Shown here in pieces: positions 16,618-27,338 of a stretch of DNA of 64,000 nt. How positions within the stretch are numbered: position 1 is the stretch's first letter; each line of letters opens with the position of its first letter. This DNA is from an uncultured Pelagibacteraceae bacterium (lineage in GTDB: Bacteria; Pseudomonadota; Alphaproteobacteria; Pelagibacterales; Pelagibacteraceae), in contig CACJDV010000001.1 of the NCBI GenBank assembly GCA_902592265.1, positions 124,001-188,000 of the forward strand. Reading direction: 5' to 3'. Under the pieces are notes generated by a model. That model made no database searches and had not been told where the DNA came from. It saw only the letters and a list, made by a program, of their open reading frames with translations. Both the position numbers and the translations under genes were made by a program.

Positions 16618-17304
16618 ATGTTGCAAGCTCAAGTATTTACACTTTATCCAGATATTTTTCCTGGGCCTTTAGGAAAAGGTCTTTACGGAAAAGCAATGTC
16701 TAAAAAATTGTGGAGTTTGAATGTGATAAATATTAGAGATGCAGCTACAGACAAACATAAAACAGTTGATGATACTCCTTACGGCGGTGGAACAGGTATG
16801 TTATTAAAACCTGATGTTTTAGCAAATTCTATTGATCAAAACATAAATAAAGGAGATAGAATTTTGTATCTTTCACCGAAAGGTAAAGTATTTAATCAAA
16901 AACTCGCCCAAGATCTATCATTAGAAAAATCCTTCTCATTAATTTGCGGCCATTTCGAAGGTGTTGATGAGAGAGTATTATCTACAAGAAATATTGAAGA
17001 GATAAGTGTAGGAGACTATGTATTGTCAGGCGGAGAAACTGCTGCGCTAGTAGTGCTTGATAGTGTATTGAGACTTTTACCTGGAGTCTTAGGGAATGAT
17101 AAATCAGCTTCTGAAGAAACTTTTGAAAATGGCCTTTTGGAGTATCCACAATATACCAAACCCCAGATTTGGGAGGAAAAATCAGTTCCAGATGTGTTAT
17201 TATCTGGTGATCACGCTAAAATTAAAGACTGGCGTTTAACTCAATCTGAGGCTATAACACGCGACCGAAGACCAGATTTGTGGCATAAATATAAGAAAAA
17301 TTAA
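16618..17304 (+). CDS. trmD: tRNA (guanine-N1)-methyltransferase TrmD
   Basis: A SAM-dependent SPOUT-family methyltransferase that makes m1G37 in tRNAs, preventing +1 frameshifting. The length (228 aa) is normal. The trefoil-knot SAM site is visible in [13 protein letters not shown] and [19 protein letters not shown], and the C-terminal [11 protein letters not shown] is typical. An AAGGAT Shine-Dalgarno precedes the ATG. It lies directly after rpsP and before rplS, the standard order apart from the missing rimM. Confidence 0.97.
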   Translation: MLQAQVFTLYPDIFPGPLGKGLYGKAMSKKLWSLNVINIRDAATDKHKTVDDTPYGGGTGMLLKPDVLANSIDQNINKGDRILYLSPKGKVFNQKLAQDLSLEKSFSLICGHFEGVDERVLSTRNIEEISVGDYVLSGGETAALVVLDSVLRLLPGVLGNDKSASEETFENGLLEYPQYTKPQIWEEKSVPDVLLSGDHAKIKDWRLTQSEAITRDRRPDLWHKYKKN

Positions 17305-17320
17305 TTTGTTAAATATTAAA

Positions 17321-17896
17321 ATGAAAACAATAGAGGAAATAAACCAAAATAACGTTAAAAAAATTCTTTCAGAAAAAAAGATCCCTGACTTTTTTCCTGG
17401 TGATGTTGTTAAAGTTGGTGTCAGAATTACAGAGGGAAAAAAAGAAAGAATTCAATATTTTGAAGGTGTTTGTATAGCTAAAAAAAGTAGAGACATAAAC
17501 TCCTCTTTTACTGTTAGAAAAATATCTTTTGGAGAAGGTGTTGAAAGAACTTTCCCGTTGTATGGAACTGTTATTGACTCAATCAAAGTAATTCGTTCAG
17601 GAAAAGTAAGAAGAGCTAAACTGTATTATTTAAGAGACAGAACTGGAAAATCTGCGAGGATCGCTGAAAAAATAAGAAAAAAAATTGGTATTGATATTGA
17701 CGTTAAGCCTGAGACTGTTACTGAAGAAAATCTAGCGCCAGCTGAAAAAGAAAGTGCACCAGAATCTGCAAAAGAGGCTACCCCAACTGTAGAGACTATA
17801 AAAGAAGATGCCCCAAAAACAGAGATGAAAAAAGAGGCACCCAAAGCTGAAACTAAAACTGAAAAAAAACTTGAAAATTTACAGGAAAAAAAATAA
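17321..17896 (+). CDS. rplS: Ribosomal protein L19 with charged C-terminal tail
   Basis: A large-subunit ribosomal protein. I use ATG 17321 ([16 protein letters not shown], 191 aa) rather than the TTG at 17306, since the ATG start fits the family length. The L19 core includes [31 protein letters not shown] and [17 protein letters not shown]. After residue ~120 comes a roughly 70-residue Ala/Glu/Lys/Pro-rich tail (for example [18 protein letters not shown]), not part of the normal L19 fold. The tail resembles that of S16 in the same operon, but its DNA is not a perfect repeat. Confidence 0.96.
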   Translation: MKTIEEINQNNVKKILSEKKIPDFFPGDVVKVGVRITEGKKERIQYFEGVCIAKKSRDINSSFTVRKISFGEGVERTFPLYGTVIDSIKVIRSGKVRRAKLYYLRDRTGKSARIAEKIRKKIGIDIDVKPETVTEENLAPAEKESAPESAKEATPTVETIKEDAPKTEMKKEAPKAETKTEKKLENLQEKK

Positions 17897-17907
17897 TTTT
17901 TTTCTCA

Positions 17908-19311
17908 ATGCCTAATACTCTTTACGATAAAATTTGGAACGAACATTTAGTTCATCAGCAAGAAGATGGAACAGCTTTATTGTTTGTTGACAGACACTTA
18001 GTTCATGAAGTTACTAGTCCACAAGCCTTTGAAGGACTAAGAAATTCTAAACGTAAAGTAAGACACCCAAAATTGACATTAGCTGTTGCAGATCATAATG
18101 TTCCCACAACGGATAGGTCAAAAGGTATTTCAGACCATGAGTCTAAAATTCAAGTTGAAACTTTAGAGGCTAATTGTAAAGAGTTTGGTATTAAACTTTT
18201 TGGAATGAGCGATAAGAGACAAGGAATTGTTCATGTCACAGGGCCTGAACAGGGTTTTACGCAACCCGGTACAGTTATTGTCTGTGGCGATAGTCATACA
18301 GCAACACATGGAGCATTTGGTGCATTAGCTTTTGGTATTGGAACTTCAGAAGTAGAACATGTTTTAGCAACTCAAACATTAGTTCAAAAAAAAGCAAAGA
18401 ATTTTAGAATAAATGTCAACGGTACACTTCCATTAGGTGTTACATCAAAAGATGTAATTCTTCAGATAATTGGAAAAATTGGAACTGCTGGAGGAACAGG
18501 ATGTGTAATAGAATATGCAGGTGATCTAATTAAATCGCTTAGTGTTGAGAATAGAATGACAATTTGTAATATGACTATCGAAGGTGGTGCAAGGGCAGGA
18601 TTAATTGCTCCTGATGAAAAGATATTTAAATACTTAGAAGGTAGACCAATGTCTCCCAAAGGAGATGATTGGGATAAAGCATTAGAAAATTGGAAAAGTT
18701 TAAATACTGATGATGGTGCAAAGTTTGACAAAGAGGTAAACCTAACTGCTAATGAAATTTCGCCAATGATAACTTGGGGAACTTCACCTCAGGATGTTAT
18801 TACGATAGATGAAAGAGTACCAAATCCAAAAAATGAGAAAGATGAGGATAGAAAAAACTCTTTAGAACGAGCCTTAAATTATATGGGCTTGAAACCAGAT
18901 ATGGCAGCTAAAGATATTAAAATTGATAAAGTTTTCATTGGGAGCTGTACTAATGGGAGAATTGAAGATTTGAGAGAGGCTGCAAAAATTTTAAAAGATA
19001 AAAAAATTGCCTCTCATGTTCATGCTATGGTTGTTCCTGGATCAGGACTAGTTAAAGAACAGGCAGAACAAGAAGGATTAGATAAAATTTTTGTAAAGTC
19101 AGGATTTGAATGGAGAGAGCCAGGTTGTTCCATGTGTTTAGCTATGAATGCAGATAAATTAAAACCTGAAGAAAGATGTGCCTCTACATCAAATAGAAAT
19201 TTTGAAGGTAGGCAAGGCAGAGGTGGAAGAACCCATTTAGTAAGCCCAGGTATGGCAGCAGCAGCAGCAATATCTGGAAACCTTGATGATGTAAGGAAAT
19301 ACCAAAATTAA
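17908..19311 (+). CDS. leuC: 3-Isopropylmalate dehydratase large subunit
   Basis: With LeuD it isomerises 2-isopropylmalate to 3-isopropylmalate in leucine synthesis, using a [4Fe-4S] cluster. The length is 467 aa. Cluster cysteines lie in [13 protein letters not shown] and in [23 protein letters not shown] and the C-terminal [18 protein letters not shown] are typical of LeuC rather than aconitase. It is the first of leuC-leuD-leuB, with leuD starting 2 bases after its stop. No leuA is in the window. Confidence 0.97.
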   Translation: MPNTLYDKIWNEHLVHQQEDGTALLFVDRHLVHEVTSPQAFEGLRNSKRKVRHPKLTLAVADHNVPTTDRSKGISDHESKIQVETLEANCKEFGIKLFGMSDKRQGIVHVTGPEQGFTQPGTVIVCGDSHTATHGAFGALAFGIGTSEVEHVLATQTLVQKKAKNFRINVNGTLPLGVTSKDVILQIIGKIGTAGGTGCVIEYAGDLIKSLSVENRMTICNMTIEGGARAGLIAPDEKIFKYLEGRPMSPKGDDWDKALENWKSLNTDDGAKFDKEVNLTANEISPMITWGTSPQDVITIDERVPNPKNEKDEDRKNSLERALNYMGLKPDMAAKDIKIDKVFIGSCTNGRIEDLREAAKILKDKKIASHVHAMVVPGSGLVKEQAEQEGLDKIFVKSGFEWREPGCSMCLAMNADKLKPEERCASTSNRNFEGRQGRGGRTHLVSPGMAAAAAISGNLDDVRKYQN

Positions 19312-19312
19312 C

Positions 19313-19918
19313 ATGCAAAAATTTAACACTTTGAAGAGTATACCAGCGTATTTGCCAATAGTTAATATTGATACAGATATGATTATTCCAAAACAATTTT
19401 TAAAAACAATTAAAAGAACTGGACTAGGCAAAAATTTATTTTTTGAGATGAGATATGACGATCAAGGTAAAGAAATAAATGATTTTGTTTTAAACACAGA
19501 TCCTTACAATAACTCAAAAATTCTAATTGCTGGAAAAAATTTTGGTTGTGGTTCTTCAAGAGAACACGCTCCATGGGCATTATTAGACTTCGGTATTACG
19601 TGTGTGATAAGTTCAAGTTTTGCAGATATCTTTTATAACAACTGTTTTAAAAATGGAATTTTACCAATAATTTTAGATGATGATAAAATTAAAGAACTAT
19701 CAGAGTATGCAAAAAGAAAAGAAGAAATTTTTATAGATCTTAAGGAAGAAAAAGTTATTTTTGGAAATAATGAATTAAAATTTAAAGTAGACTCGTTTAA
19801 AAAAAAGTGTTTGTTAGAAGGATTAGACGATATAGCTCTTTCATTAAAAAAATCTGATAAAATAGAAATTTTTGAAAAAGATTTAAAAGTCAAAAAGCCC
19901 TGGGTGTTTAATGATTAA
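19313..19918 (+). CDS. leuD: 3-Isopropylmalate dehydratase small subunit
   Basis: The small subunit of isopropylmalate isomerase, 201 aa, carrying the swivel domain. Family landmarks are [21 protein letters not shown] near the N-terminus and [14 protein letters not shown] in the centre, where the substrate-binding Ser-Arg lies. The 3' end overlaps leuB by 8 bases, so the two are translationally coupled. It works with LeuC in the cytoplasm. Confidence 0.97.
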   Translation: MQKFNTLKSIPAYLPIVNIDTDMIIPKQFLKTIKRTGLGKNLFFEMRYDDQGKEINDFVLNTDPYNNSKILIAGKNFGCGSSREHAPWALLDFGITCVISSSFADIFYNNCFKNGILPIILDDDKIKELSEYAKRKEEIFIDLKEEKVIFGNNELKFKVDSFKKKCLLEGLDDIALSLKKSDKIEIFEKDLKVKKPWVFND

Positions 19919-21017
19919 AGTTAAAAAAAGAAGAGTGTTATTGTTACCAGGTGATGGAATAGGTCCTGAAGTTATTGCAGAGGTAAAAAAAGTAATCAAT
20001 TGGTTTAATGATAAAAAATCTTTAGATTTTGAAATTGATGAAGATTTAGTTGGAGGGATTTCTTTTGATAAGCATGGAACACCTCTTACTGATGAAGTTT
20101 TTTATAAAGCATTAGAGAGTGCTGTAATAATGTTAGGTGCGGTTGGTGGACCAAAATGGGATGGTGTAGAATTTTCAAAAAAACCTGAGAGAGCCCTTTT
20201 AAAACTTAGAAAAGAACTAAAACTTTTTGCTAATTTAAGGCCAGCAATATGCTTTGAACAATTGGTAAATGCTTCAACTTTAAAACCAGAAATTGTATCA
20301 GGTTTAGATATTTTAATAGTTAGAGAGTTAACTGGTGGAGTATATTTTGGTGAACCAAGAGGAATTAAACCAATAGAAAATGGAGAAAGAAAAGGAGTAA
20401 ACACTCATACTTATACTAGTAGTGAAATTATTAGAGTAGCTAGAGTTGCTTTTGACTTAGCTAAAAAAAGATCAAATAGAGTCATATCTTGTGAAAAATC
20501 TAATGTAATGGAAGCAGGTCAACTTTGGAAAGAAGAAGTACAATCATTACATGATAAAGATTATAAGGATGTTGAGTTAAGTCATATGTTGGCTGATAAT
20601 TGTGCGATGCAATTAGTAAGAAACCCAAAACAATTTGATGTAATCTTAACTGATAATTTATTTGGTGACATGTTATCAGATGAGGCTTCTATGTTAACAG
20701 GCTCTCTTGGATTACTCCCTTCTGCATCATTAGGTGCAAAAAATAAGGATGGCGAAATGAGAGCTATGTATGAACCTATTCATGGTTCAGCTCCAGACAT
20801 TGCTGGAAAAGGAGTTGCTAATCCTATCGCCTCAATTTTGAGTTTTGCTATGGCACTAAGATATTCTTTAGATTTAGATAAAGAGGCAGAGGCCTTAGAA
20901 AAGGCTGTACAAGAGGCTCTTAATGATGGATTAAGAACAAAAGATATAATGTCTGATAAAATGAAAGAGGTTTCTACTTCTCAAATGGGTGATGCGATCA
21001 TTTCAAAATTGCAATAA
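19911..21017 (+). CDS. leuB: 3-Isopropylmalate dehydrogenase
   Basis: Oxidatively decarboxylates 3-isopropylmalate with NAD in leucine synthesis. The length is 368 aa. [14 protein letters not shown] is the N-terminal nucleotide/substrate motif, [13 protein letters not shown] contains the signature of LeuB rather than isocitrate dehydrogenase, and [25 protein letters not shown] carries the metal-binding Asp residues. Its start lies 8 bases inside leuD. It ends the leucine block; a gap of 26 bases precedes dmdC. Confidence 0.97.
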   Translation: MIKVKKRRVLLLPGDGIGPEVIAEVKKVINWFNDKKSLDFEIDEDLVGGISFDKHGTPLTDEVFYKALESAVIMLGAVGGPKWDGVEFSKKPERALLKLRKELKLFANLRPAICFEQLVNASTLKPEIVSGLDILIVRELTGGVYFGEPRGIKPIENGERKGVNTHTYTSSEIIRVARVAFDLAKKRSNRVISCEKSNVMEAGQLWKEEVQSLHDKDYKDVELSHMLADNCAMQLVRNPKQFDVILTDNLFGDMLSDEASMLTGSLGLLPSASLGAKNKDGEMRAMYEPIHGSAPDIAGKGVANPIASILSFAMALRYSLDLDKEAEALEKAVQEALNDGLRTKDIMSDKMKEVSTSQMGDAIISKLQ

Positions 21018-21037
21018 TTAATTAATTATCTTAAAGT
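21009..21037 (+). promoter_or_regulatory. Weak candidate promoter before dmdC
   Basis: TTGCAA (21009-21014) and TAAAGT (21032-21037) are spaced by 17 bases, the first overlapping the end of leuB. The predicted start would be at or next to the dmdC ATG (21044), giving a leaderless or nearly leaderless message. AT-rich background makes chance matches likely. Confidence 0.25.
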
Positions 21038-21043
21038 CATACT

Positions 21044-22807
21044 ATGCCAAGCTATACCGCTCCTGTTGATGATATGATGTTTCTATTCGAGAAACTTAGA
21101 AATAATCAAAAATATAATGAGTTAGAAAAATATAAAGAGGTAACAACTGATTTAGTAAAAGATATTTTGCAGGAGGCAGCGAAAATTAATCAAAATTTAA
21201 TTTTACCATTAGCTAAAGCTGGTGACGAAAATCCTGCGGTTTTAGAAAATGGAGTAGTAAGAACTCCTCCAGGTTATAAAGAAGCTTACAAAAAATATAT
21301 CGAGGACGGATGGACTTCACTATCTTGTGATCCAAAATATGGGGGTCAAGGTATGCCAAAAACTGTAAGTGTATTTTTTGATGAAATGCTTTCCTCAGCA
21401 AGTCTATCTTTTAAATTATACAGTGAACTAAGTATAGGTGCATATAATTGTATTAATCATCATGCTACAGACGATATAAAAAATAAATATTTACCTAAAA
21501 TAGTTGAGGGAAAATGGAGCGGCACTATGTGCTTAACTGAGCCAGTATGTGGTACCGATTTAGGTTTATTAAGAACAAAAGCTAAGAAACAAGCTGACGG
21601 AACTTATAAAATAAGTGGTCAAAAAATATTTATTACTTCTGGTGATCATGATTTAACTGAAAATATTATTCATCTAGTTTTAGCAAGAGCAGATGACTCT
21701 CCAGCAGGTACAAAAGGAATAAGTTTATTTTTAGTTCCAAAATTTGTGGTTAAAGACGATGGAACAATTGGACCAAGAAATGGGATATCTACAGGATCAA
21801 TCGAGACTAAGATGGGAATAAAAGGATCAGCAACTTGTGTATTAAATTTTGATGATGCTACTGGATACATGATAGGTGCTAAAGAAAAAGGATTAAGTGC
21901 AATGTTCACGATGATGAATCTTGAAAGAATAGTTGTTGGTATACAAGGGTTAGGTATTTCAGAAATTGCCTATCAAAATTCACTTACTTATGCAAAAGAG
22001 AGAAAACAAGGAAAATCAAATAACTCTACTTCAAAAAATGGCGCAGATTTTATAATTGAACACGCAGACATAAGAAGAACCCTACTTAATATGAAATCAA
22101 TTATTGAAGGCGAAAGAGCTTTATGTTTTTGGTTGTCACAGCAAACTGAAGTAAGTTTAAATCATCCAGATGAAAAAACTCGTCAGGAAGCCTCAGATTA
22201 TGTTTCCCTCATGACTCCTGTGGTAAAATCATTATTCACAGATTTAGCAATGGAAATAACAAGTGATGCTATGCAAATTCATGGTGGATATGGATACACT
22301 AAAGATCAAGGAATAGAACAATTATATAGAGATAATAGAATTACGCCTATATACGAAGGTACAAATTCGGTCCAAGCTTCGGATCTAGTTTTCAGAAAAT
22401 TATCAAATAAAAACGGCAATATAATAAATAAATTTTTAGATCAGGTTAAGTCAGAGTGCGAGACTGACAATGAAAAAATTAAACCTTTTTTATCAGAATT
22501 TAATAAGAATTTAGATACTCTGAAAAAATTCAGTGATTGGATGACAGATAAAGCAAGCACAGCAAAAGATGATGTTAGCGCAGCGGCTAATGACTACCTC
22601 AAAACTTTAGGTTATGTATCTATTGCATATGCATGGATTAAGGTTCTAGAGGTGAGTTTTAAAGATTATGAGGAAAATAAAAATTTTTATAATGATAAAA
22701 TAGACACTGCTAGATTTTATTTTGACAAAGTATTACCTAGAGCTGAACATCACTATAAGTCTGCAATTTCTGGAAGTTCAAATATTATGAATTTCAAGTT
22801 CAATTAA
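21044..22807 (+). CDS. dmdC: 3-Methylmercaptopropionyl-CoA dehydrogenase DmdC
   Basis: An acyl-CoA dehydrogenase family flavoprotein of 587 aa, longer than typical ACADs because of the extra C-terminal domain shared by DmdC and FadE-type enzymes. It should convert methylmercaptopropionyl-CoA to methylthioacryloyl-CoA in the DMSP demethylation pathway. Visible are TMCLTEPVCGTDLG (FAD/substrate region), MQIHGGYGYTKDQGIEQLYRD and the catalytic Glu in ITPIYEGTNSVQASD. The assignment rests on its position: dmdB follows directly and dmdA is two genes further. Alone, the family would be ambiguous with other long-form acyl-CoA dehydrogenases. Confidence 0.88.
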   Translation: MPSYTAPVDDMMFLFEKLRNNQKYNELEKYKEVTTDLVKDILQEAAKINQNLILPLAKAGDENPAVLENGVVRTPPGYKEAYKKYIEDGWTSLSCDPKYGGQGMPKTVSVFFDEMLSSASLSFKLYSELSIGAYNCINHHATDDIKNKYLPKIVEGKWSGTMCLTEPVCGTDLGLLRTKAKKQADGTYKISGQKIFITSGDHDLTENIIHLVLARADDSPAGTKGISLFLVPKFVVKDDGTIGPRNGISTGSIETKMGIKGSATCVLNFDDATGYMIGAKEKGLSAMFTMMNLERIVVGIQGLGISEIAYQNSLTYAKERKQGKSNNSTSKNGADFIIEHADIRRTLLNMKSIIEGERALCFWLSQQTEVSLNHPDEKTRQEASDYVSLMTPVVKSLFTDLAMEITSDAMQIHGGYGYTKDQGIEQLYRDNRITPIYEGTNSVQASDLVFRKLSNKNGNIINKFLDQVKSECETDNEKIKPFLSEFNKNLDTLKKFSDWMTDKASTAKDDVSAAANDYLKTLGYVSIAYAWIKVLEVSFKDYEENKNFYNDKIDTARFYFDKVLPRAEHHYKSAISGSSNIMNFKFN

Positions 22808-24424
22808 ATGAGCCATTACGAAACTAATCTTGATAAAAATAATGCAAATTATGTTCCATTAACACCTTTGACTTTTTTAAAAAGAGCTTATGAAATTTAT
22901 CCCAATTATGAAGCAGTTATTTATGAAGATAGGAAATATACTTGGAGTCAAGTTTATAAACGAACTGTAAAATTTGCTAGCGCACTTAATAAAATTGGAG
23001 TTAGCAAGGGTGATACTGTTTCATTTTTAGCTTTTAATACTCCTGAAATTTTTGAAGGACACTATTCAGTTCCAATGACAGGTGCAGTTCTTAATACTAT
23101 TAATATAAGATTAGATGCTAAGACAATTGCGTATATTTTAGAACATAGTGAGGCAAAAGTTTTAGTTGTTGATAGGCAACTTCATGTGGAGGTTAAAAAG
23201 GCCCTAAATACTTTAAAAAGAAAAATAATAATAATTGATATAAACGATAAATTTGCAGACCAATCTAAGTGTGAGAAAATTGGAGAATTAGAATATGAAA
23301 GTTTTTTAAATACTGGTGACGAAAATTATAATTGGGAAATGCCGGAAGATGAATGGCAAGCATTATCACTTAGTTATACTTCAGGAACTACTGGAAACCC
23401 TAAGGGAGTGGTTTACCACCACAGAGGATCATATTTGATGTCAACTGGAAGTGCAGTTGCATGGAATATGCCAAACAGATTAAATTTTTTGACAATTGTG
23501 CCCATGTTTCATTGTAATGGTTGGGGTTATCCGTGGACTGTTCCCATGTTAAATGGAAGAACTATTTGCTTAAGAAATATTGATGTAAAGAAAATTTTTG
23601 AACTAATTGATAAATATGATGTCACTCATTTTGGAGGGGCGCCAATAGTGCTGAACATGATTACAGGAGCTCCTGCGTCTGACAGAAAAAAGCTAAAACA
23701 AAAAGTTTATGTATTGACTGCTGGAGCACCGCCACCAAGCATTATATTTAAAAAAATGAAAGAACTTGGATTTGAAGTAATGCATGTTTATGGATTAACA
23801 GAAACCTATGGTCATGTTACTCAATGTGCTTGGAACGACTCTTGGAATGAATTTGATGAAGAAAAGCAGAATGAGATTAAGGCAAGGCAAGGAGTCAGAT
23901 ACCCTAATACAGAGGGAATTACAGTTATGGACCCTGAGTCAATGAAAGAAGTACCTAAAGATGGAAAAACAATTGGTGAAATAATGATTAAAGGAAATGT
24001 CGTTATGAAGGGTTACTTCAAAGATAAAGATGCTACCGATAAAGCTATGGATGGTGGATGGTTTCATTCCGGAGATTTAGCGGTCATGCATCCAGATGGA
24101 TATGTTAAAATTCAAGACAGATCCAAAGACATCATTATTTCTGGAGGTGAAAATATTTCTTCAATAGAAATAGAAAACACTTTAGCAAAGCATCCATCAG
24201 TTTCTATCGCAGCGGTAGTAGCAAAACCAGATGAAAAATGGGGCGAAGTTCCATGCGCATTTATCGAGATGGTCCAAGATAAACCAGTTACAGAAAAAGA
24301 ATTAATAAGTTTTTGTAAAGAAACCCTTGCCGGTTTTAAAGTGCCGAAACAAGTTGTTTTTTGTGAATTACCAAAGACTTCAACAGGTAAAATTCAAAAA
24401 TTTGAGTTAAGAAAAAAATTTTAG
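22808..24424 (+). CDS. dmdB: 3-Methylmercaptopropionate-CoA ligase DmdB
   Basis: An AMP-forming acyl-CoA synthetase (538 aa) that should activate methylmercaptopropionate, the product of DmdA. Motifs in order: SYTSGTTGNPKGVVYHHRG (P-loop), YGLTETYGHVTQ, GWFHSGDLAVMHPDGYVKI, DRSKDIIISGGENISS and the C-terminal catalytic Lys in STGKIQKFELR. It begins on the base after the dmdC stop. The family alone would only say medium-chain or fatty-acid CoA ligase; the gene neighbourhood makes DmdB the best call. Confidence 0.88.
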   Translation: MSHYETNLDKNNANYVPLTPLTFLKRAYEIYPNYEAVIYEDRKYTWSQVYKRTVKFASALNKIGVSKGDTVSFLAFNTPEIFEGHYSVPMTGAVLNTINIRLDAKTIAYILEHSEAKVLVVDRQLHVEVKKALNTLKRKIIIIDINDKFADQSKCEKIGELEYESFLNTGDENYNWEMPEDEWQALSLSYTSGTTGNPKGVVYHHRGSYLMSTGSAVAWNMPNRLNFLTIVPMFHCNGWGYPWTVPMLNGRTICLRNIDVKKIFELIDKYDVTHFGGAPIVLNMITGAPASDRKKLKQKVYVLTAGAPPPSIIFKKMKELGFEVMHVYGLTETYGHVTQCAWNDSWNEFDEEKQNEIKARQGVRYPNTEGITVMDPESMKEVPKDGKTIGEIMIKGNVVMKGYFKDKDATDKAMDGGWFHSGDLAVMHPDGYVKIQDRSKDIIISGGENISSIEIENTLAKHPSVSIAAVVAKPDEKWGEVPCAFIEMVQDKPVTEKELISFCKETLAGFKVPKQVVFCELPKTSTGKIQKFELRKKF

Positions 24425-24432
24425 GAAAATAA

Positions 24433-25209
24433 TTGATATTCCAACTAGAAAACAAAAACATTCATGCATCCGACTCTGGTCAGGGTATAGATATAAATAA
24501 AGATACGATAGTATTTTTACACGGAAGCGGTCTCTCACACATTGTTTGGTCGCTTACTGAACAATTTTTTTCATCAAAAAATTATAATGTGTTATCTATA
24601 GATTTACCTGGACATGGAAATTCAGATGGTCCTTGCTTAGATAGTATTGAAAAAATTGCTGATTGGATGGAAAAAGTATTTGATAAATTAAAATTAGAAA
24701 ACTTAATTTTAGTTGGTCATTCTCAAGGATGTTTAGAAATACTCGAATATTCCTCAAAATATAAAGAGAGACTCAAAAAATTAGTTTTTGTTGGAGGTTC
24801 AAATAAAATGCCGGTACATCCAGATTTAATTGAATTAGCTGAAAGCGGACACTCAGACGCTGTTAAATTAATGATGAAATGGGGATATGAGGGTTCAAAA
24901 AAGTTTATTGGTGGTAACCCAGTAGAAAAAATCATTCAATCGCCGAGAGATATAAGTGAAATTTTGGCTGTTGATTTAAATGCATGTAACAATTATTCAA
25001 ATGGCTCTGAAGCTGCAAAAGTAATTGATCTACCATCGATGTTTATACTTGGAGAATTAGATAAAATGGTTAATTTAGAAGCAGGAAAAAAATTCTCTAA
25101 TTTGATTAAAAATTCAACTACTCACGTGATCAAAGGATGTGGCCATATGATAATGATTGAAAAAGCATTCGAAATGAGAGAAAAGATTTTAGAATTCTTA
25201 AATAAATGA
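24433..25209 (+). CDS. Alpha/beta hydrolase inside the DMSP demethylation cluster
   Basis: A 258-aa serine hydrolase starting with TTG, supported by an AGGA Shine-Dalgarno a few bases upstream. The oxyanion region is [13 protein letters not shown], the nucleophile Ser lies in [10 protein letters not shown] near residue 97, the acid probably in LGELDKMV, and the His in GCGHMIMIE. It overlaps dmdA by 4 bases (ATGA), so it is translationally coupled to the demethylase and likely works in the same pathway. A role in hydrolysing methylthioacryloyl-CoA or another thioester/ester intermediate is possible but unproven. No dmdD (enoyl-CoA hydratase type) is in the window. Confidence 0.85.
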   Translation: MIFQLENKNIHASDSGQGIDINKDTIVFLHGSGLSHIVWSLTEQFFSSKNYNVLSIDLPGHGNSDGPCLDSIEKIADWMEKVFDKLKLENLILVGHSQGCLEILEYSSKYKERLKKLVFVGGSNKMPVHPDLIELAESGHSDAVKLMMKWGYEGSKKFIGGNPVEKIIQSPRDISEILAVDLNACNNYSNGSEAAKVIDLPSMFILGELDKMVNLEAGKKFSNLIKNSTTHVIKGCGHMIMIEKAFEMREKILEFLNK

Positions 25210-26315
25210 AAAGTTATCCAATAACTAAATCAAGAAGAGTGAGAAGTACTCCGTATACTTCAAGAATTGAAAATCAAGGTGTGACTGCCTACACAGTCTA
25301 TAATCATATGCTGTTACCAGCTGCATTTGGATCTTTAGAGGAATCCTGTGATCATTTAAAAAAAAATGTTCAAGTGTGGGATGTATCAGCGGAAAGACAG
25401 GTTGAAATTTTAGGTAATGATGCAGCTAAACTTGTTCAACTTATGACCTGTAGAGATTTATCTAAATCCAAAATCGGTAGATGTTATTATTGCCCAATAA
25501 TTGATGAAAGTGGAAATTTAGTAAATGATCCAGTTATTTTAAAGCTAGCTGAAGATAGATGGTGGATCTCAATTGCTGATTCCGATGTTATTTTTTTTGC
25601 AAAAGGATTAGCATCAGGCAATAAATTTAATGTAAAAATTTTTGAGCCTAATGTTGATATCCTAGCAATTCAAGGACCCAAATCTTTTGATTTGATGGAA
25701 AAAATTTTTGGTAAGGAGATAAAAGAATTAAAATTTTTTGGATTTGATTATTACGATTTTAAAGGTGTAAAACATTTAATTGCTAGATCTGGTTGGTCAA
25801 AACAAGGAGGTTTTGAGATCTATGTTGAAAATACTAAATCTGGACTAGATTTATATGATCAACTCTTTTTATTAGGAAAAGAATTCAATGTAAAAGCTGG
25901 ATGTCCAAATTTAATTGAAAGAATAGAAAGTGGCTTACTTTCTTATGGAAACGATTTTGACAATAATGACAATCCATTTGAATGTGGTTTTGAAAAGTAT
26001 GTAAATCTAGATACAAATATAGATTTCTTAGGTAAGGAAAAACTGAAAAAGATTCAAAAAGATGGGATTAAAAGAAAATTAATGGGTGTTCAGATTGATA
26101 TTAGCAAAATTAATTTAACCAAATCTCTTCATATTAAAGATGAAAAAGGAAATTTAATTGGGGATTTAAGATCTGCTTGTTATTCACCTCATTTTAAAAA
26201 GTCTATAGGTATTGCAATGATAAATGAGCCATATTGCAAAGCATCTGCTAAAGGATTATTGGAAATTGAAGGAAATTTAATTGCTGTAAAAGTTTGCGAT
26301 TTACCTTTCATCTAG
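25206..26315 (+). CDS. dmdA: DMSP demethylase DmdA (GcvT-like, folate-dependent)
   Basis: Transfers a methyl group from dimethylsulfoniopropionate to tetrahydrofolate, giving methylmercaptopropionate. The 369-aa length equals that of the Pelagibacter enzyme, and the start [20 protein letters not shown], the centre [18 protein letters not shown] and the end VCDLPFI match the Pelagibacter ubique DmdA as I recall it, not glycine-cleavage GcvT. The GcvT fold is shared, but no gcvH or gcvP is nearby. It starts within the hydrolase stop (ATGA) and is the last gene of the dmd group before asd. Confidence 0.96.
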   Translation: MKSYPITKSRRVRSTPYTSRIENQGVTAYTVYNHMLLPAAFGSLEESCDHLKKNVQVWDVSAERQVEILGNDAAKLVQLMTCRDLSKSKIGRCYYCPIIDESGNLVNDPVILKLAEDRWWISIADSDVIFFAKGLASGNKFNVKIFEPNVDILAIQGPKSFDLMEKIFGKEIKELKFFGFDYYDFKGVKHLIARSGWSKQGGFEIYVENTKSGLDLYDQLFLLGKEFNVKAGCPNLIERIESGLLSYGNDFDNNDNPFECGFEKYVNLDTNIDFLGKEKLKKIQKDGIKRKLMGVQIDISKINLTKSLHIKDEKGNLIGDLRSACYSPHFKKSIGIAMINEPYCKASAKGLLEIEGNLIAVKVCDLPFI

Positions 26316-26330
26316 TATAAACCCTACATC

Positions 26331-27338
26331 ATGAATATAGCAATAGTAGGAGCAACGGGTAATGTTGGAAGAAAAACTCTAGAAGTTATAGAAAAAAAAG
26401 GACTTACTTTAGGAAACCTTTATTTAGTTGCTTCGTCTAAAAGCGCTGGAAAAAAAATTCATTTTCAAGGTAAAGATATCGCGGTGAGTGAATTAGAAAA
26501 TTTTGATTTTTCAAAAGTTAAAATCGCTTTTTTTGCAGCAGGGGGTAAAATTTCTGAAAAATTTGCTGAAAAAGCAGCTAAGCATTGTTTAGTAATTGAT
26601 AATTCTAGTTTTTTTAGAATGGATCCGGATGTTCCATTAATAGTCCCGCAGGTAAATTCAGATGCTTTAAGAAATATTAAAAAAAATATTATTGCAAATC
26701 CTAATTGTTCAACAGCGCAATTGGTAATCGCATTAAAACCATTGCATGATTTATTTGTAATTAAAAGAATAGTTGTTTCAACATACCAATCTGTTTCTGG
26801 TGCAGGTAAAGCGTCAATGGATGAATTGATTAAACAAACTAAATTAGCTTTAGATGGTAAAGATATTAAATCTGAAAATTTTACAAAGCCGATTGCTTTT
26901 AATGCTATTCCACATATCGATGTTTTTTCAGAAGATGGCTACACGAAAGAAGAGTTGAAAATGAGAAATGAGACTAAAAAAATTTTAGATGATAAAATTG
27001 ATCTTACAGCAACATGTGTAAGGTTACCAATATCTGTTTCTCACTCAGAGTCAGTAAATATTCAATTTGAGAAAACTTTTTCGTTAGAACAAATAAAAAA
27101 AGCGTTGAATAGTTTTGATGGTTGCAAAGTAATTGATGAAAGAATTGATGGAGGTTACTCGACACCATTAGAGGCAGAAGGAAAAGATGAAACTTTTATT
27201 TCAAGGATTAGAGAAGATAAAACAATAGAAAATGGATTAAATTTGTGGATTGTATCTGATAATCTTTTAAGAGGTGCTGCATTGAATGCAGTTGAAATAG
27301 CTGAAACATTAATTAAAAATAATTTTTATGGAAAATAA
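26331..27338 (+). CDS. asd: Aspartate-semialdehyde dehydrogenase
   Basis: Reduces aspartyl phosphate to aspartate semialdehyde, the branch point to lysine, threonine and methionine. The length is 335 aa. Visible are the NADP motif VGATGNVGRKTLEV, the catalytic Cys in ANPNCSTAQLV near residue 127 and the His in PISVSHSESV. It overlaps sdhC by 11 bases, so amino-acid synthesis is physically coupled to the succinate dehydrogenase operon. Confidence 0.97.
   Translation: MNIAIVGATGNVGRKTLEVIEKKGLTLGNLYLVASSKSAGKKIHFQGKDIAVSELENFDFSKVKIAFFAAGGKISEKFAEKAAKHCLVIDNSSFFRMDPDVPLIVPQVNSDALRNIKKNIIANPNCSTAQLVIALKPLHDLFVIKRIVVSTYQSVSGAGKASMDELIKQTKLALDGKDIKSENFTKPIAFNAIPHIDVFSEDGYTKEELKMRNETKKILDDKIDLTATCVRLPISVSHSESVNIQFEKTFSLEQIKKALNSFDGCKVIDERIDGGYSTPLEAEGKDETFISRIREDKTIENGLNLWIVSDNLLRGAALNAVEIAETLIKNNFYGK

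Noticed and set aside
16320-16703. 127-aa plus-strand ORF overlapping rpsP and trmD ([10 protein letters not shown] repeats)
   Set aside because: It is another frame of the rpsP repeat. A 30-bp unit keeps all frames open if one copy lacks stops, and the ORF runs into trmD without a gene-like start.
25206-26315. dmdA as glycine-cleavage T protein (gcvT)
   Set aside because: The family fold is shared, but the sequence matches the Pelagibacter DMSP demethylase closely, dmdB and dmdC are adjacent, and no gcvH or gcvP is present.
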